A DNA stretch of 64,000 nucleotides, from contig CAKPMB010000001.1 of the NCBI GenBank assembly GCA_934167885.1, positions 111,256 through 175,255 of the forward strand. The letters are read 5' to 3'. Origin of the DNA: an uncultured Bacilli bacterium. Its GTDB lineage: Bacteria > Bacillota_I > Bacilli_A > RF39 > UBA660. The position numbers and the translations under genes were made by a program. Each line of letters starts with the position of its first letter. The stretch's first letter is position 1. Of the stretch, positions 53,457-61,472 are shown piece after piece. Under the pieces are notes generated by a model, which had not been told where the DNA came from, ran no database searches, and saw only the letters and a program-made list of their open reading frames with translations.

Positions 53457-54293
53457 ATGTTAGTTAATAGTAAAGCGATGTTATTAAAGGCCAAGAAAAA
53501 TAATACTGCAGTTTTTCATTTTAACATTAATAATTTGGAATGGACAAAGTATATTCTTGAAGAATGTAACAAATTAAAGACGGATGTTATTCTAGGCGTA
53601 TCTGAAAGTGCTATTGCATATATGGGTGGTGAAGATGTTGTATATGCTTTGGTTATGTCTTTAATAAAAGATTTACATATTACCATTGATGTTTGTCTTC
53701 ATTTAGACCATGGTAAAAGTTTTGAAAGTTGTAAACGATGTATTGATGCGGGATGGCCATCGGTTATGATTGATGCTTCAAAATATTCGTATGAAGAGAA
53801 TGTTGCACTGACTAAAAAAGTTGTAGAATATGCCCATGAACGCAATGTGACAGTTGAAGCTGAAATAGGTCATGTTGGTAGTATTGTTAATAATGCATGT
53901 GATGATATTTTATTACCAAGTGTTTCGGAATGTTGTCAATTTCTGTATGATACTAATATTGATTCTCTTGCACCTTCTATTGGCACTGTTCATGGCATTT
54001 ATAAAGGAAAACTTAACATATCTTTTTCTTTAATTCAAGAATTATCTCAAAAATTAGATATTCCATTAGTAATGCATGGTGGTAGTGGCTTAGATGATTT
54101 AACCTTAAAAAAGGCTGTTAAGTGTGGTATTAACAAAATAAATATAAACTCTGATATTCAATATGCGTGGTATAAAGATGTGCGTAACTTTATTAAAAAT
54201 AATGATAGTGTATATGATCCTCGTAAAGTAATTAGTAGTGGTAAAGATGCTATCTATCACGTAGTTGAACAAAAAATTAACATACTAAAGTAA
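53457..54293 (+). CDS. fba: class II fructose-bisphosphate aldolase family protein
   Basis: 278 aa. The enzyme splits fructose-1,6-bisphosphate in glycolysis using zinc. Motifs are HLDHGKSFESCKRCIDAGWP (metal His), EAEIGHVGS, LAPSIGTVHGIYKG and VMHGGSGLDDLTLKKAVKCG then INKININSD. The first residues MLVNSKAMLLKAKKNNTAV are the family start. Tagatose- or other sugar-bisphosphate aldolases share this fold, so the exact sugar is not certain. In B. subtilis fbaA is also near rpoE, murAB and rpmE, as here. Confidence 0.9.
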   Translation: MLVNSKAMLLKAKKNNTAVFHFNINNLEWTKYILEECNKLKTDVILGVSESAIAYMGGEDVVYALVMSLIKDLHITIDVCLHLDHGKSFESCKRCIDAGWPSVMIDASKYSYEENVALTKKVVEYAHERNVTVEAEIGHVGSIVNNACDDILLPSVSECCQFLYDTNIDSLAPSIGTVHGIYKGKLNISFSLIQELSQKLDIPLVMHGGSGLDDLTLKKAVKCGINKININSDIQYAWYKDVRNFIKNNDSVYDPRKVISSGKDAIYHVVEQKINILK

Positions 54294-54321
54294 AATAAAT
54301 ATTATATATTGAGGTGTAAAA

Positions 54322-55575
54322 ATGAAAATTTTTGAAATTGAAGGCAATAAACCATTAAGTGGAACAATTAGAATTTCAGGTGCTAAAAATAGTGCCGTTG
54401 CCTTAATTCCAGCATGTCTTTTAACAAATGATCTTATTACATTAACAAATGTTCCGGATATTTCCGATATAAATGATTTGTGTGAAATATTAGAATATTT
54501 AAATGTTTCTGTTAAACGTGCAAGTGAAAGTATTGTAATAGATCCATCAAATATAAGAAATGTATTAATTCCTAATGAATTATCAAGTAAACTTAGAGCT
54601 TCTTATTATTTTATGGCATCTTTGCTTGCTAAATTTAAACATGTTGAAATGTATTTCCCAGGCGGTTGTAAAATAGGAAGTCGTCCCATTGATCAAACAT
54701 TAAAAGTATTTAAAGCTTTGGGAGCTAATATAAAAGAAGAAGGTTGTTTATTTACCATTGATGCCGATGAACTTACAGGATGCGATATAACTTTGGATAT
54801 GCCTAGTGTAGGAGCAACGGTTAATGCTATTATTGTTGCAACGCTAGCTAAGGGTAAAACGGTTATCCGTAATGCAGCAAGAGAACCAGAAATTGTTGAT
54901 TTAATCAATATGCTAACCAAAATAGGGGCCAATATTGAAGGAGCTGGTAATAGCACAATATCTATAACGGGTGTTTCTAAACTATCAGGCTGTTTTCACA
55001 ATATAATTCCCGATCGTATTGAAGCAGGAACATATACTATTTTAGGTGCATTGGTTGGAAGATACTTGAAAATTGATAATATCATTCCTGAACATATCAA
55101 ATCATTAACGGATTCTCTAAAAGAAATGGGCGCGGATATTGATATTTTCGAGGATTACTTAATTATAAATGCTGTTGATAATTTAATGCCAATTGATATT
55201 AAAACAATGGGATATCCCGGTTTTCCAACCGATTTACAACAACCTATTACCACTTTATTAACACAATGTTATGGTGTTAGCAAAGTTAATGAAACGATTT
55301 ATGAAAATAGATATATGAATGTTCCATATTTAAATAAATTAGGTGCTAATATAAAAGTTGATGGCCGAATTGCAACAATTAATGGCCCATCTAACTTGCA
55401 TGGTGGCGTTGTTCTAGCAACTGATTTAAGAGCTGGAGCATCCTTACTTCTAGCTTCATTAAAAGCAAGCGGTAAAACTACTATTACCAATGTAGAACAT
55501 ATCTTGCGAGGATACGAGGAAATAATTGAAAAATTGACAAACGTAGGTGCTAAAATAGAAATTAAAGAAATATAA
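54322..55575 (+). CDS. murA: UDP-N-acetylglucosamine 1-carboxyvinyltransferase
   Basis: 417 aa. MurA adds enolpyruvate to UDP-GlcNAc, the first committed step of peptidoglycan synthesis. It shows ISGAKNSAVALIPA (Lys22), the fosfomycin-reactive Cys116 in PGGCKIGSRPIDQ, and TDLQQPITTLLTQ and DLRAGASLLLA later. Cys at 116 predicts fosfomycin sensitivity by this target. It follows fba after 28 bases, matching murAB (murZ) of the Bacillus fbaA region; a second murA copy, if any, lies outside the window. Confidence 0.96.
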   Translation: MKIFEIEGNKPLSGTIRISGAKNSAVALIPACLLTNDLITLTNVPDISDINDLCEILEYLNVSVKRASESIVIDPSNIRNVLIPNELSSKLRASYYFMASLLAKFKHVEMYFPGGCKIGSRPIDQTLKVFKALGANIKEEGCLFTIDADELTGCDITLDMPSVGATVNAIIVATLAKGKTVIRNAAREPEIVDLINMLTKIGANIEGAGNSTISITGVSKLSGCFHNIIPDRIEAGTYTILGALVGRYLKIDNIIPEHIKSLTDSLKEMGADIDIFEDYLIINAVDNLMPIDIKTMGYPGFPTDLQQPITTLLTQCYGVSKVNETIYENRYMNVPYLNKLGANIKVDGRIATINGPSNLHGGVVLATDLRAGASLLLASLKASGKTTITNVEHILRGYEEIIEKLTNVGAKIEIKEI

Positions 55576-55598
55576 TTTATTGATTTAATTTCTTTTTT
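55564..55598 (+). terminator. terminator of fba-murA
   Basis: AAAGAAAT / ATTTCTTT plus T run; the 5' arm is in the last murA codons. Confidence 0.55.
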
Positions 55599-55607
55599 TA
55601 GGTGAAT

Positions 55608-56303
55608 ATGAAAAAAATTTTAATAATATTACTATGTCCATTAATAGTTTATATTATCTTTATTCTGGCGAATGATAATAGTATCAATTACGTATCAATT
55701 GGTGATTCTTCAATAAAAGGAATAAACCAATATAATATTGTGGGATATGGCTATAATGATTATGTTAAAAACTATCTTATTAGAAATAATTTAGAACATA
55801 CTTTTAATAATTATTACTTTAATAGTTCTATTGATGGCTTAAAAAATGACGTTCAGAATAATAAAATTTTAATGATTAATAACCATCAATACTCAATAAA
55901 AAAGGTTTTAAGAGAAAGTGATTTATTAGTGATATCAACTGGTATGGATGAGTTGAATTTCTATTTAACTTCTTTTAAAACGAGTAAGTTTAATAATTTA
56001 ATGGACTCTTTTTACGAAGAATTAGATGGTTTATGCAAGATTATAAAAAAATATGCTAAAAATGATATTATTTTTATTGGTTTATATAATCCTAAGACTT
56101 ATTATGATAGTGATATTGATGAATTCTTTTATAATTTAGAAACCAATGTTGCCAAAATTTTAAAAAAGTATGACATTTCTTATTTAAAAATGTATGAAAA
56201 AGTAAAAGGTGGTAACTATATAATTGATGGAAACCATCATTTATCAACTAAAGGGTATTTAATGGTTGCCCAAAACATTATTGCATATATTGAAAAAATG
56301 TAA
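55608..56303 (+). CDS. SGNH/GDSL-type hydrolase, membrane-anchored
   Basis: 231 aa. An N-terminal hydrophobic segment (about 3-20) suggests export. Block I is VSIGDSSIKG (nucleophile Ser in GDS), block III is STGMDELNFYL, and block V is DGNHHLSTKGY (Asp/His). Such enzymes remove acyl groups from lipids or glycans; the substrate is unknown. ATG 55608 follows AGGTGAA. It may be a wall or lipid esterase; it lacks other domains. Confidence 0.8.
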   Translation: MKKILIILLCPLIVYIIFILANDNSINYVSIGDSSIKGINQYNIVGYGYNDYVKNYLIRNNLEHTFNNYYFNSSIDGLKNDVQNNKILMINNHQYSIKKVLRESDLLVISTGMDELNFYLTSFKTSKFNNLMDSFYEELDGLCKIIKKYAKNDIIFIGLYNPKTYYDSDIDEFFYNLETNVAKILKKYDISYLKMYEKVKGGNYIIDGNHHLSTKGYLMVAQNIIAYIEKM

Positions 56304-56386
56304 ACATAAAATTATTTATATTTGCCCTAATTTGTTCTTTAAATTAATATATTACTGGAAAAATATGTATTTAATTAATAAACCTA

Positions 56387-56415
56387 TTGCATTTTTTATG
56401 TAAAATTGTTACAAT
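56387..56415 (+). promoter_or_regulatory. promoter of rpmE
   Basis: TTGCAT (56387-56392), 17 bases, TACAAT (56410-56415) preceded by TGT. It leaves a leader of about 45 bases. Confidence 0.6.
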
Positions 56416-56467
56416 AACTTAGAAATTCATTGACTATGATTAAATTCATGGCGAAAGGAGAAGTTAA

Positions 56468-56671
56468 ATGAAAAAAGATAATAAAGTAGTTTATCAAGAT
56501 TGTGTTGTTAAATGTGCATGTGGTAATACATTTGAAACTAAGTCAACAAAGAGTGAACTTCACGTTGAAATTTGTTCTAAATGTCATCCATTCTATACTG
56601 GAAAACAAGCTCGTGGTTCTAAGACAGGACGTGTTGATAAGTTTAATAAAAAATATGGATTTGAAAATTAA
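56468..56671 (+). CDS. rpmE: 50S ribosomal protein L31, zinc-binding form
   Basis: 67 aa. The four zinc ligands are Cys16, Cys18, Cys36 and Cys39 (CACG and CSKC), so this is the C-plus type that serves as a zinc store. HPFYTGKQ is the family mark. The start follows GAAAGGAG. It ends with a hairpin terminator. In Bacillus it follows rho; rho is absent here. Confidence 0.96.
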   Translation: MKKDNKVVYQDCVVKCACGNTFETKSTKSELHVEICSKCHPFYTGKQARGSKTGRVDKFNKKYGFEN

Positions 56672-56693
56672 GAAGGTTTCTTCTTTTTTTTTT
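56670..56693 (+). terminator. terminator of rpmE
   Basis: AAGAAG-GTTT-CTTCTT followed by at least eight T. Confidence 0.75.
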
Positions 56694-56727
56694 ATGTTTT
56701 ATATGTTATATTTAGTTTGGTGATATT

Positions 56728-57177
56728 ATGAAATTAGGTTTTGCAAGTGATCATAGAGGTTTTTTATTAAAAAGCCAATTAATAGAATATTTTAAAGATA
56801 AATATGAAATAATAGATTGTGGAACAAATAGTGATGCATCATGCGATTATCCCGTTTATGCATATAAACTTGGTAAATTAATTAACGATGGTTCTGTTTC
56901 GTTTGGCATTGCTATTTGTGGAAGTGGTATAGGTATTAGTATTGCTTGTAATAAAATTAAAGGTGTATATTGTGCTAAAGTATCAAATAGTGAAGAAGCT
57001 TTATATACAAGACTTGATAATGATACGAATTGTGTTGCTTTCGGTGAAAAAACATCATTTGATGAAGCTGTTAAAATAGTTGATACTTTTATTAATACTA
57101 AATTTTCAGATTTAGAAAAACATAAAAGACGAATTCAAATTGTTAAAGAAATAGAAAGTGGCATTTATAATGACTAA
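56728..57177 (+). CDS. rpiB: ribose-5-phosphate isomerase B
   Basis: 149 aa. RpiB interconverts ribose-5-phosphate and ribulose-5-phosphate. ASDHRGFLLK, DCGTNSDASCDYP, ICGSGIGISIACNK (active Cys) and NDTNCVAFGEK are the family motifs. Related LacAB/AlsB enzymes share these, so substrate range is slightly open. It starts after TTTGGTGAT and overlaps the DUF1146 gene by eight bases. It is in the ywlF position relative to spoIIR in Bacillus. Confidence 0.93.
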   Translation: MKLGFASDHRGFLLKSQLIEYFKDKYEIIDCGTNSDASCDYPVYAYKLGKLINDGSVSFGIAICGSGIGISIACNKIKGVYCAKVSNSEEALYTRLDNDTNCVAFGEKTSFDEAVKIVDTFINTKFSDLEKHKRRIQIVKEIESGIYND

Positions 57178-57361
57178 GTTTTTAGTATATGTTTTATCGG
57201 CTATTATTGTTACATGGTCGATGGATGCAGTTAACATAAATGGTATTTTTAAAAAAAATCAAGTATTTAAATCAAGAGTATTTTATTTTGTTTTGCTTTT
57301 ATCTTTAATTTATTTACTTGGTAATTTTATATATGATTTTATTTATATCAAAATATTTTAA
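57170..57361 (+). CDS. DUF1146 (YwzB-like) small membrane protein
   Basis: 63 aa with two membrane helices. WSMDAVNINGIFKKNQVFKS between the helices and LSLIYLLGNFIYDFI are the DUF1146 pattern. Function unknown. ATG 57170 lies in the rpiB end, so translation is coupled. In B. subtilis ywzB lies in the same region, before spoIIQ. Confidence 0.8.
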   Translation: MTKFLVYVLSAIIVTWSMDAVNINGIFKKNQVFKSRVFYFVLLLSLIYLLGNFIYDFIYIKIF

Positions 57362-57412
57362 TAACTTGTATAAAAAACGGTTTTTTTGTTCATACTTTTA
57401 ATGAGGTGAAAG

Positions 57413-58039
57413 ATGAAAGGAAAATCGTTTTTAGTTCCAACAATTTACATATTAGTTATTTTTTCTTTAACAATTTGTTTGTATATTTCTAGAAATATTT
57501 ATATGGATTATCAAAAAGATAAAGTGAATGAAGAAATTACTTATGTATCATCAGGAATATTTACAAGAACTATTCCAGTAGTGGGAGTTGTTGATAATAT
57601 TAAAGCTCCTTATAAAGAAGAAAAGGTAACTATTGGCAGATATTTTTATAATAAGGATGATTCGATTGAACAACAACAAAATTCTTTAGTATTTTATAAT
57701 GATGTTTATATGCCAAATACTGGAATTGATTATGTTTATAAAGATAAATTTGATGTTTTATCAATTTATAGTGGCACCGTTGTTGACGTTAAAGAGAATG
57801 AATTAATGGGTAAAACTGTTGAAATTAGACACAATAGCGATGTAATAAGTGTTTATCAAGGCTTAAGCCAAGTTGATGTTCAAAAGGGTGATATTGTTGC
57901 TATTGGTATGAAAATAGGAGTTAGTGGCACGAATACAATTAATAAATCATTGGGTAATCATTTACATTTAGAAATTTATAAAAATGGTGAAGTTATTGAT
58001 CCAATTAAATGTATTGGTAAAAAATTAGGTGATATTTAA
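57413..58039 (+). CDS. spoIIQ: SpoIIQ-like M23-fold sporulation protein
   Basis: 208 aa. SpoIIQ is a forespore membrane protein that pairs with SpoIIIAH across the intermembrane space. One membrane helix (about 8-27) is followed by a LytM/M23 domain: MPNTGIDYVYKDKFDVLSIY, GKTVEIRHNSDVISVYQGLS, GDIVAIGMKIGVSGTN and GNHLHLEIYKNGEVIDP. The first zinc His of M23 peptidases is Asn here (PNTGID), while HLHLE is kept, so the peptidase is probably inactive, as in B. subtilis. The adjacent spoIIID and mbl support the identity. Confidence 0.92.
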   Translation: MKGKSFLVPTIYILVIFSLTICLYISRNIYMDYQKDKVNEEITYVSSGIFTRTIPVVGVVDNIKAPYKEEKVTIGRYFYNKDDSIEQQQNSLVFYNDVYMPNTGIDYVYKDKFDVLSIYSGTVVDVKENELMGKTVEIRHNSDVISVYQGLSQVDVQKGDIVAIGMKIGVSGTNTINKSLGNHLHLEIYKNGEVIDPIKCIGKKLGDI

Positions 58040-58050
58040 TCATCTTTTTT
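58027..58050 (+). terminator. terminator of spoIIQ
   Basis: AGGTGAT-ATTTA-ATCATCT (one G-T) with six T. Confidence 0.7.
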
Positions 58051-58071
58051 AATAATATTTAGTGAGGAAAA

Positions 58072-58257
58072 ATGAAAATAAAACAGCGAATACTTTTGGA
58101 AGCGCGTTATATTATTAGTTTAAATAAGAATATTAAAGAATTGGTTCCTATTATTAAAGTATCTGAAAGAACAATTAGTCGTGATATAAAATATCGATTA
58201 AAAAACCTTGATACAGAATTATATAATAGGGTAATTAAAATTTTAAAAAATTGTTAA
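58072..58257 (+). CDS. spoIIID: SpoIIID-like regulator, C-terminally short
   Basis: 61 aa. SpoIIID is a mother-cell transcription factor with one helix-turn-helix. The match covers ARYIISLNKNIKELVPIIKV, SERTISRDIKYRLKNLDTEL and YNRVIKILKNC. B. subtilis SpoIIID has 93 aa; the basic C-terminal extension that also contacts DNA is missing here. The frame ends in a clean stop followed by the mbl ribosome site, so this is not a visible frameshift. It sits between spoIIQ and mbl as in Bacillus. Start after GTGAGGAAAA. Confidence 0.82.
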   Translation: MKIKQRILLEARYIISLNKNIKELVPIIKVSERTISRDIKYRLKNLDTELYNRVIKILKNC

Positions 58258-58297
58258 TATTTTTTATATGATTGGTTATCATAATAATGGTGATGTT

Positions 58298-59278
58298 ATG
58301 AAGGATATTGGTATTGATTTAGGAACAGCTAATATTTTAATTTATATAAAAGGTGAGGGAATTGTTTTAAATGAACCAAGCGTTGTGGCAATTGATAATG
58401 ATACTAAACAACCATTAGCCTTTGGAATAGAAGCAAGTGATATGTTGGGTAAAACACCAATTAAGATGTGTGCTATTAAACCAATGAAAGATGGTGTTAT
58501 TGCCGATTTTGATATTACTTTGATGATGTTAAACTATTTTATAAATAAGGTTCGAGGATTTAGTATGTGGCGTAAGCCAAGAATTATTATATGTTGCCCA
58601 GCTGATACGACTCCTGTTGAAAAAAATGCCATTAAAGAAGCAGCTGAACGTTTGGGTGCTAAAAAAGTTTTTTTAGAAGAAGAACCAAAAGTAGCTGCCA
58701 TTGGAGTAGGATTAGATATTGCCAAACCTAGTGGTAATATGGTAATTGATATAGGTGGTGGCACAACAGATATTGCAATTTTATCATTAGGAGCTATTGT
58801 TACTAGTAAATCGTTAAAGATAGCGGGAAATGTGTTTGATAATGATATAAAAAATTATATAAAAGATAAATATAAATTGTTAATAGGTGAAAAAACGGCA
58901 CAAAACATTAAGCATACTATCGGTTCAGTTTATAATGGTGATAAGAAAAATACAATGGATGTTCGAGGACGTGATTTAGTAACTGGTCTACCTAGTATGA
59001 TAAATATTAATAGTTTAGAAATAGAAGAAGCCCTACAAGAAGATGTTATGAAAATTGTTGACACTGCTAAGAGTGTATTATTTGATACACCTCCAGAGTT
59101 GTCAGCTGATATTGTTACCAATGGCGCTACTTTAACCGGTGGTGGATCATTAATTAATGGTCTTAAAGAACTTCTTGAAGAAAAATTAGAAATTCCTATT
59201 CATAGTGCTGAAAATCCTTTGACAAGTGTTGTTGAAGGAACAGGCATCTTATTAGATAATTTATCACTTATCGAATAA
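58298..59278 (+). CDS. mbl: MreB-like rod-shape protein Mbl
   Basis: 326 aa. Mbl is a bacterial actin that guides sidewall synthesis. The actin-fold motifs are IGIDLGTANILIYIKGEGIV, PMKDGVIADFDIT, VIDIGGGTTDIAILSLG and TGGGSLINGLKELLEE. It is placed after spoIIID, the site of mbl rather than mreB in Bacillus. The start was set at 58298 behind ATGGTGAT; longer frames lack a ribosome site. The presence of mbl implies rod growth. Confidence 0.93.
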   Translation: MKDIGIDLGTANILIYIKGEGIVLNEPSVVAIDNDTKQPLAFGIEASDMLGKTPIKMCAIKPMKDGVIADFDITLMMLNYFINKVRGFSMWRKPRIIICCPADTTPVEKNAIKEAAERLGAKKVFLEEEPKVAAIGVGLDIAKPSGNMVIDIGGGTTDIAILSLGAIVTSKSLKIAGNVFDNDIKNYIKDKYKLLIGEKTAQNIKHTIGSVYNGDKKNTMDVRGRDLVTGLPSMININSLEIEEALQEDVMKIVDTAKSVLFDTPPELSADIVTNGATLTGGGSLINGLKELLEEKLEIPIHSAENPLTSVVEGTGILLDNLSLIE

Positions 59279-59279
59279 A

Positions 59280-59308
59280 AATAGTCAAATAAATGATTAT
59301 TTTTTTTG
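59280..59308 (+). terminator. terminator of mbl
   Basis: AATAGTCA / TGATTATT followed by eight T in total. Confidence 0.7.
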
Positions 59309-59312
59309 TATG

Positions 59313-59321
59313 TGTTATAAT
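59313..59321 (+). promoter_or_regulatory. extended -10 promoter of the tagO-like gene
   Basis: TGTTATAAT right after the mbl terminator and about 16 bases before the start; no clear -35. Confidence 0.5.
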
Positions 59322-59336
59322 ATCTTCGAGGTAGTT

Positions 59337-60416
59337 ATGTCAAAACAAGAAATTTATTTAAATATTGTATGTGTTGGGGTAACAATGCTTTTTGTTGTTT
59401 TTTTCATTCCTTATGTCAAAAAAATAGCTGAACATATTGGAGCCCTTGATATTCCTAATGAGAGAAAAGTTCATAAAAATCCAATAGCTCGTCTTGGTGG
59501 CCTGGGAATTTATGCGGGTTTTATTCTCGGATATATGTTATTTGGTAGGTCTTCCTTACAAATGAATTCTATTTTAATTGGTAGTTTTATTGTATTATTA
59601 ACAGGTATTTTTGATGATATAAAACCAATAAGTGCTAAATCAAAGTTATTTGGTCAATTACTAGCGTCCCTCGTTATTACTATTTATGGTAATATATTAC
59701 TTACAGAAATTACCGTTTTTGGAGGAACTATTAGTTTTGGAATATTATCATATCCCATTACAATTATTTTTATCATCGCTTGTATGAATATTATTAATTT
59801 AATTGATGGCCTGGACGGCTTAGCAGGTGGTGTTTCAGCTATATTCTATATATCTGTTATTGTAATTTGTATATTTCAAGAAAGAACAAATGGTTTAGAA
59901 TTCATGCTTGCACTAATAATGTTAGGTAGTGTATTAGGATTTTTAGTTCATAACTTTAATCCAGCTAGAATATTTGCCGGAGATTCTGGGGCTTTGTTTA
60001 TGGGATTCATTATTGCTATTATTTCCCTTCTCGGTTTTAAGACAACGGTTATAACTTCAGTATTTATCCCACTTATGATTTTAGCTGTTCCTATTTTAGA
60101 TACACTATTTGCTATAATTAGACGATTAATTAAGCACAAACATATATATGATGCGGATAAGGAACATTTACATCATCAATTATTAAATATGAATTTTTCT
60201 CATCGAACAACTGTTTTAATAATTTATGGAATAAATATTTTATTTGCAACCGCTTCGATTCTTTATACATTAAAAGATAAAGAGGATGTGTTTGTTGGTC
60301 GTATAATCTATGGAATATTGTTAGTGTTAGTAATTTGGTTTGTGTTAAAAACGAATATTATTACGGATAAAAAAATAATTAAAATGCCTTCTAAAAATAA
60401 AATGAAGAAAAAATAA
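59337..60416 (+). CDS. tagO: undecaprenyl-phosphate N-acetylhexosamine-1-phosphate transferase (TagO/WecA)
   Basis: 359 aa, about eleven membrane helices. It starts wall teichoic acid or other surface glycans by moving a sugar phosphate to undecaprenyl phosphate. Cytoplasmic motifs are PNERKVHKNPIARLGGLGIY, FDDIKPISAKSKLFGQ, NLIDGLDGLAGG, FNPARIFAGDSGALFMG and KHIYDADKEHLHHQL. The HLHHQL loop and GlcNAc-type motifs fit TagO/WecA, not MraY. It can supply the LCP protein at the window start with substrate, an inference. ATG 59337 follows CGAGGTAGTT. Confidence 0.92.
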   Translation: MSKQEIYLNIVCVGVTMLFVVFFIPYVKKIAEHIGALDIPNERKVHKNPIARLGGLGIYAGFILGYMLFGRSSLQMNSILIGSFIVLLTGIFDDIKPISAKSKLFGQLLASLVITIYGNILLTEITVFGGTISFGILSYPITIIFIIACMNIINLIDGLDGLAGGVSAIFYISVIVICIFQERTNGLEFMLALIMLGSVLGFLVHNFNPARIFAGDSGALFMGFIIAIISLLGFKTTVITSVFIPLMILAVPILDTLFAIIRRLIKHKHIYDADKEHLHHQLLNMNFSHRTTVLIIYGINILFATASILYTLKDKEDVFVGRIIYGILLVLVIWFVLKTNIITDKKIIKMPSKNKMKKK

Positions 60417-60424
60417 TTTATAGA

Positions 60425-60469
60425 AAATAGATAAAATTTGTTAATTCAGTAGTTTATCTATTTTTTTAT
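60425..60469 (+). terminator. terminator of the tagO-like gene
   Basis: AAATAGATAAA / TTTATCTATTT, eleven pairs, T run. Confidence 0.8.
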
Positions 60470-60529
60470 TTATTACTTTGTCTAATTTTAAATAAAACTG
60501 TTAAATTTCATAATAGGCTAAATTTAAGG

Positions 60530-60559
60530 TTGCAATCAAGCAATGAAATGTGCTATTAT
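60530..60559 (+). promoter_or_regulatory. promoter of csp
   Basis: TTGCAA (60530-60535), 18 bases, TATTAT (60554-60559) preceded by TGC. The start near 60566 rules out GTG codons at 60566 and 60572 as initiators. Confidence 0.6.
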
Positions 60560-60610
60560 TAATACGTGCATGTGAATTTTGGAACGTTTAATAGTGACGT
60601 GGGAATAAAC

Positions 60611-60829
60611 GTGGTTAGAGGTAGAGTTAAATGGTTTAATAATGATAAAGGATATGGCTTTATCGAAAATGGCAATAAAGATGATATTTTTGTTCATTAT
60701 TCTGCTATTAATCAAAATGGTTATAAAAGTTTAACTGAAGGAGATTGCGTTGAATTCACTTTACTTGAAACTTCAAAAGGTTATCAAGCTTTAAATGTAT
60801 CGGTTATCAAAAATGAAATTATCGTGTAA
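60611..60829 (+). CDS. cold shock domain protein
   Basis: 72 aa. A single cold-shock OB fold that binds RNA or single-stranded DNA. RNP1 KGYGFI and RNP2 DIFVHYSAI are intact, with [13 protein letters not shown] at the start and [20 protein letters not shown] later. The frame is open to 60566, but family length and the promoter position favour GTG 60611, which has only a weak GTGGGA site. The 5' leader would be about 45 bases. Confidence 0.88.
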   Translation: MVRGRVKWFNNDKGYGFIENGNKDDIFVHYSAINQNGYKSLTEGDCVEFTLLETSKGYQALNVSVIKNEIIV

Positions 60830-60884
60830 ACGGTAGTTTTTTTCTTTTTGATATGATATTATATAAGTATAAGGAGATGATGCT

Positions 60885-61403
60885 ATGGAAATTTTAATAA
60901 GAGGAAACAAAGTAGATATAACAGATTCCATGAGTAGTTATGTTAAAGAGAAACTTGCTAAATTAGATAAGTATATGAATACTGATTATGTAAAGGCAAA
61001 TGTTTTAGTAAAGGTTCGTAATTATTCACAAAAAGTAGAAGTAACAATTCCTTTAAATACTTTGATTTTAAGGGCTGAAGAGGAACAACAAGATTTTTAT
61101 TCTGCTGTTGATTTAGTTGTAAGTAAATTAGAAAGACAGATTAGAAAGAATAAAGATAAGTTAATTAAGAAAGAGAAAAAGGGTATTAAGGAAATTAATG
61201 TTGATGACATTATCCCAATTGAAAATGATGAAAAAGTTATTAAACGTAAAAAGATAGATTTTAAACCAATGAATGAAGAAGAAGCTATTTTACAAATGGA
61301 ATTGTTAGGTCATAATTTCTATCTTTATAGAGATGCTGATACTAATGCAGCGTGTGTTATTTATAAGCGTTTAGATGGCGGTTATGGTATAATTGAGAGT
61401 TAA
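60885..61403 (+). CDS. hpf: ribosome hibernation promoting factor, long form
   Basis: 172 aa. Long HPF pairs 70S ribosomes into inactive 100S dimers in stationary phase. The N-terminal domain (MEILIRGNKVDITDSMSSYV ... FYSAVDLVVSKLERQIRKNK) is joined by a basic linker to the dimerising C-terminal domain (IDFKPMNEEEAILQMELLGH, NFYLYRDADTNAACVIYKR, DGGYGIIES). It starts after AAGGAGATG. It lies next to secA, as in B. subtilis (yvyD-secA). Confidence 0.95.
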   Translation: MEILIRGNKVDITDSMSSYVKEKLAKLDKYMNTDYVKANVLVKVRNYSQKVEVTIPLNTLILRAEEEQQDFYSAVDLVVSKLERQIRKNKDKLIKKEKKGIKEINVDDIIPIENDEKVIKRKKIDFKPMNEEEAILQMELLGHNFYLYRDADTNAACVIYKRLDGGYGIIES

Positions 61404-61415
61404 TATAACTTTTGT

Positions 61416-61444
61416 AAAAGGGCTAGTAAATAGTCCCTTTTTTT
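61416..61444 (+). terminator. terminator of hpf
   Basis: AAAAGGG (61416-61422) / CCCTTTT (61435-61441), inner CTA / TAG pairs, T tail. Confidence 0.75.
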
Positions 61445-61472
61445 GTTAAAATATATTATTGTGAGGTGTTAT

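Noticed and set aside
60566..60610. Longer cold shock protein from GTG 60566
   Set aside because: The predicted transcription start is at about 60566 and the added residues do not match the family.
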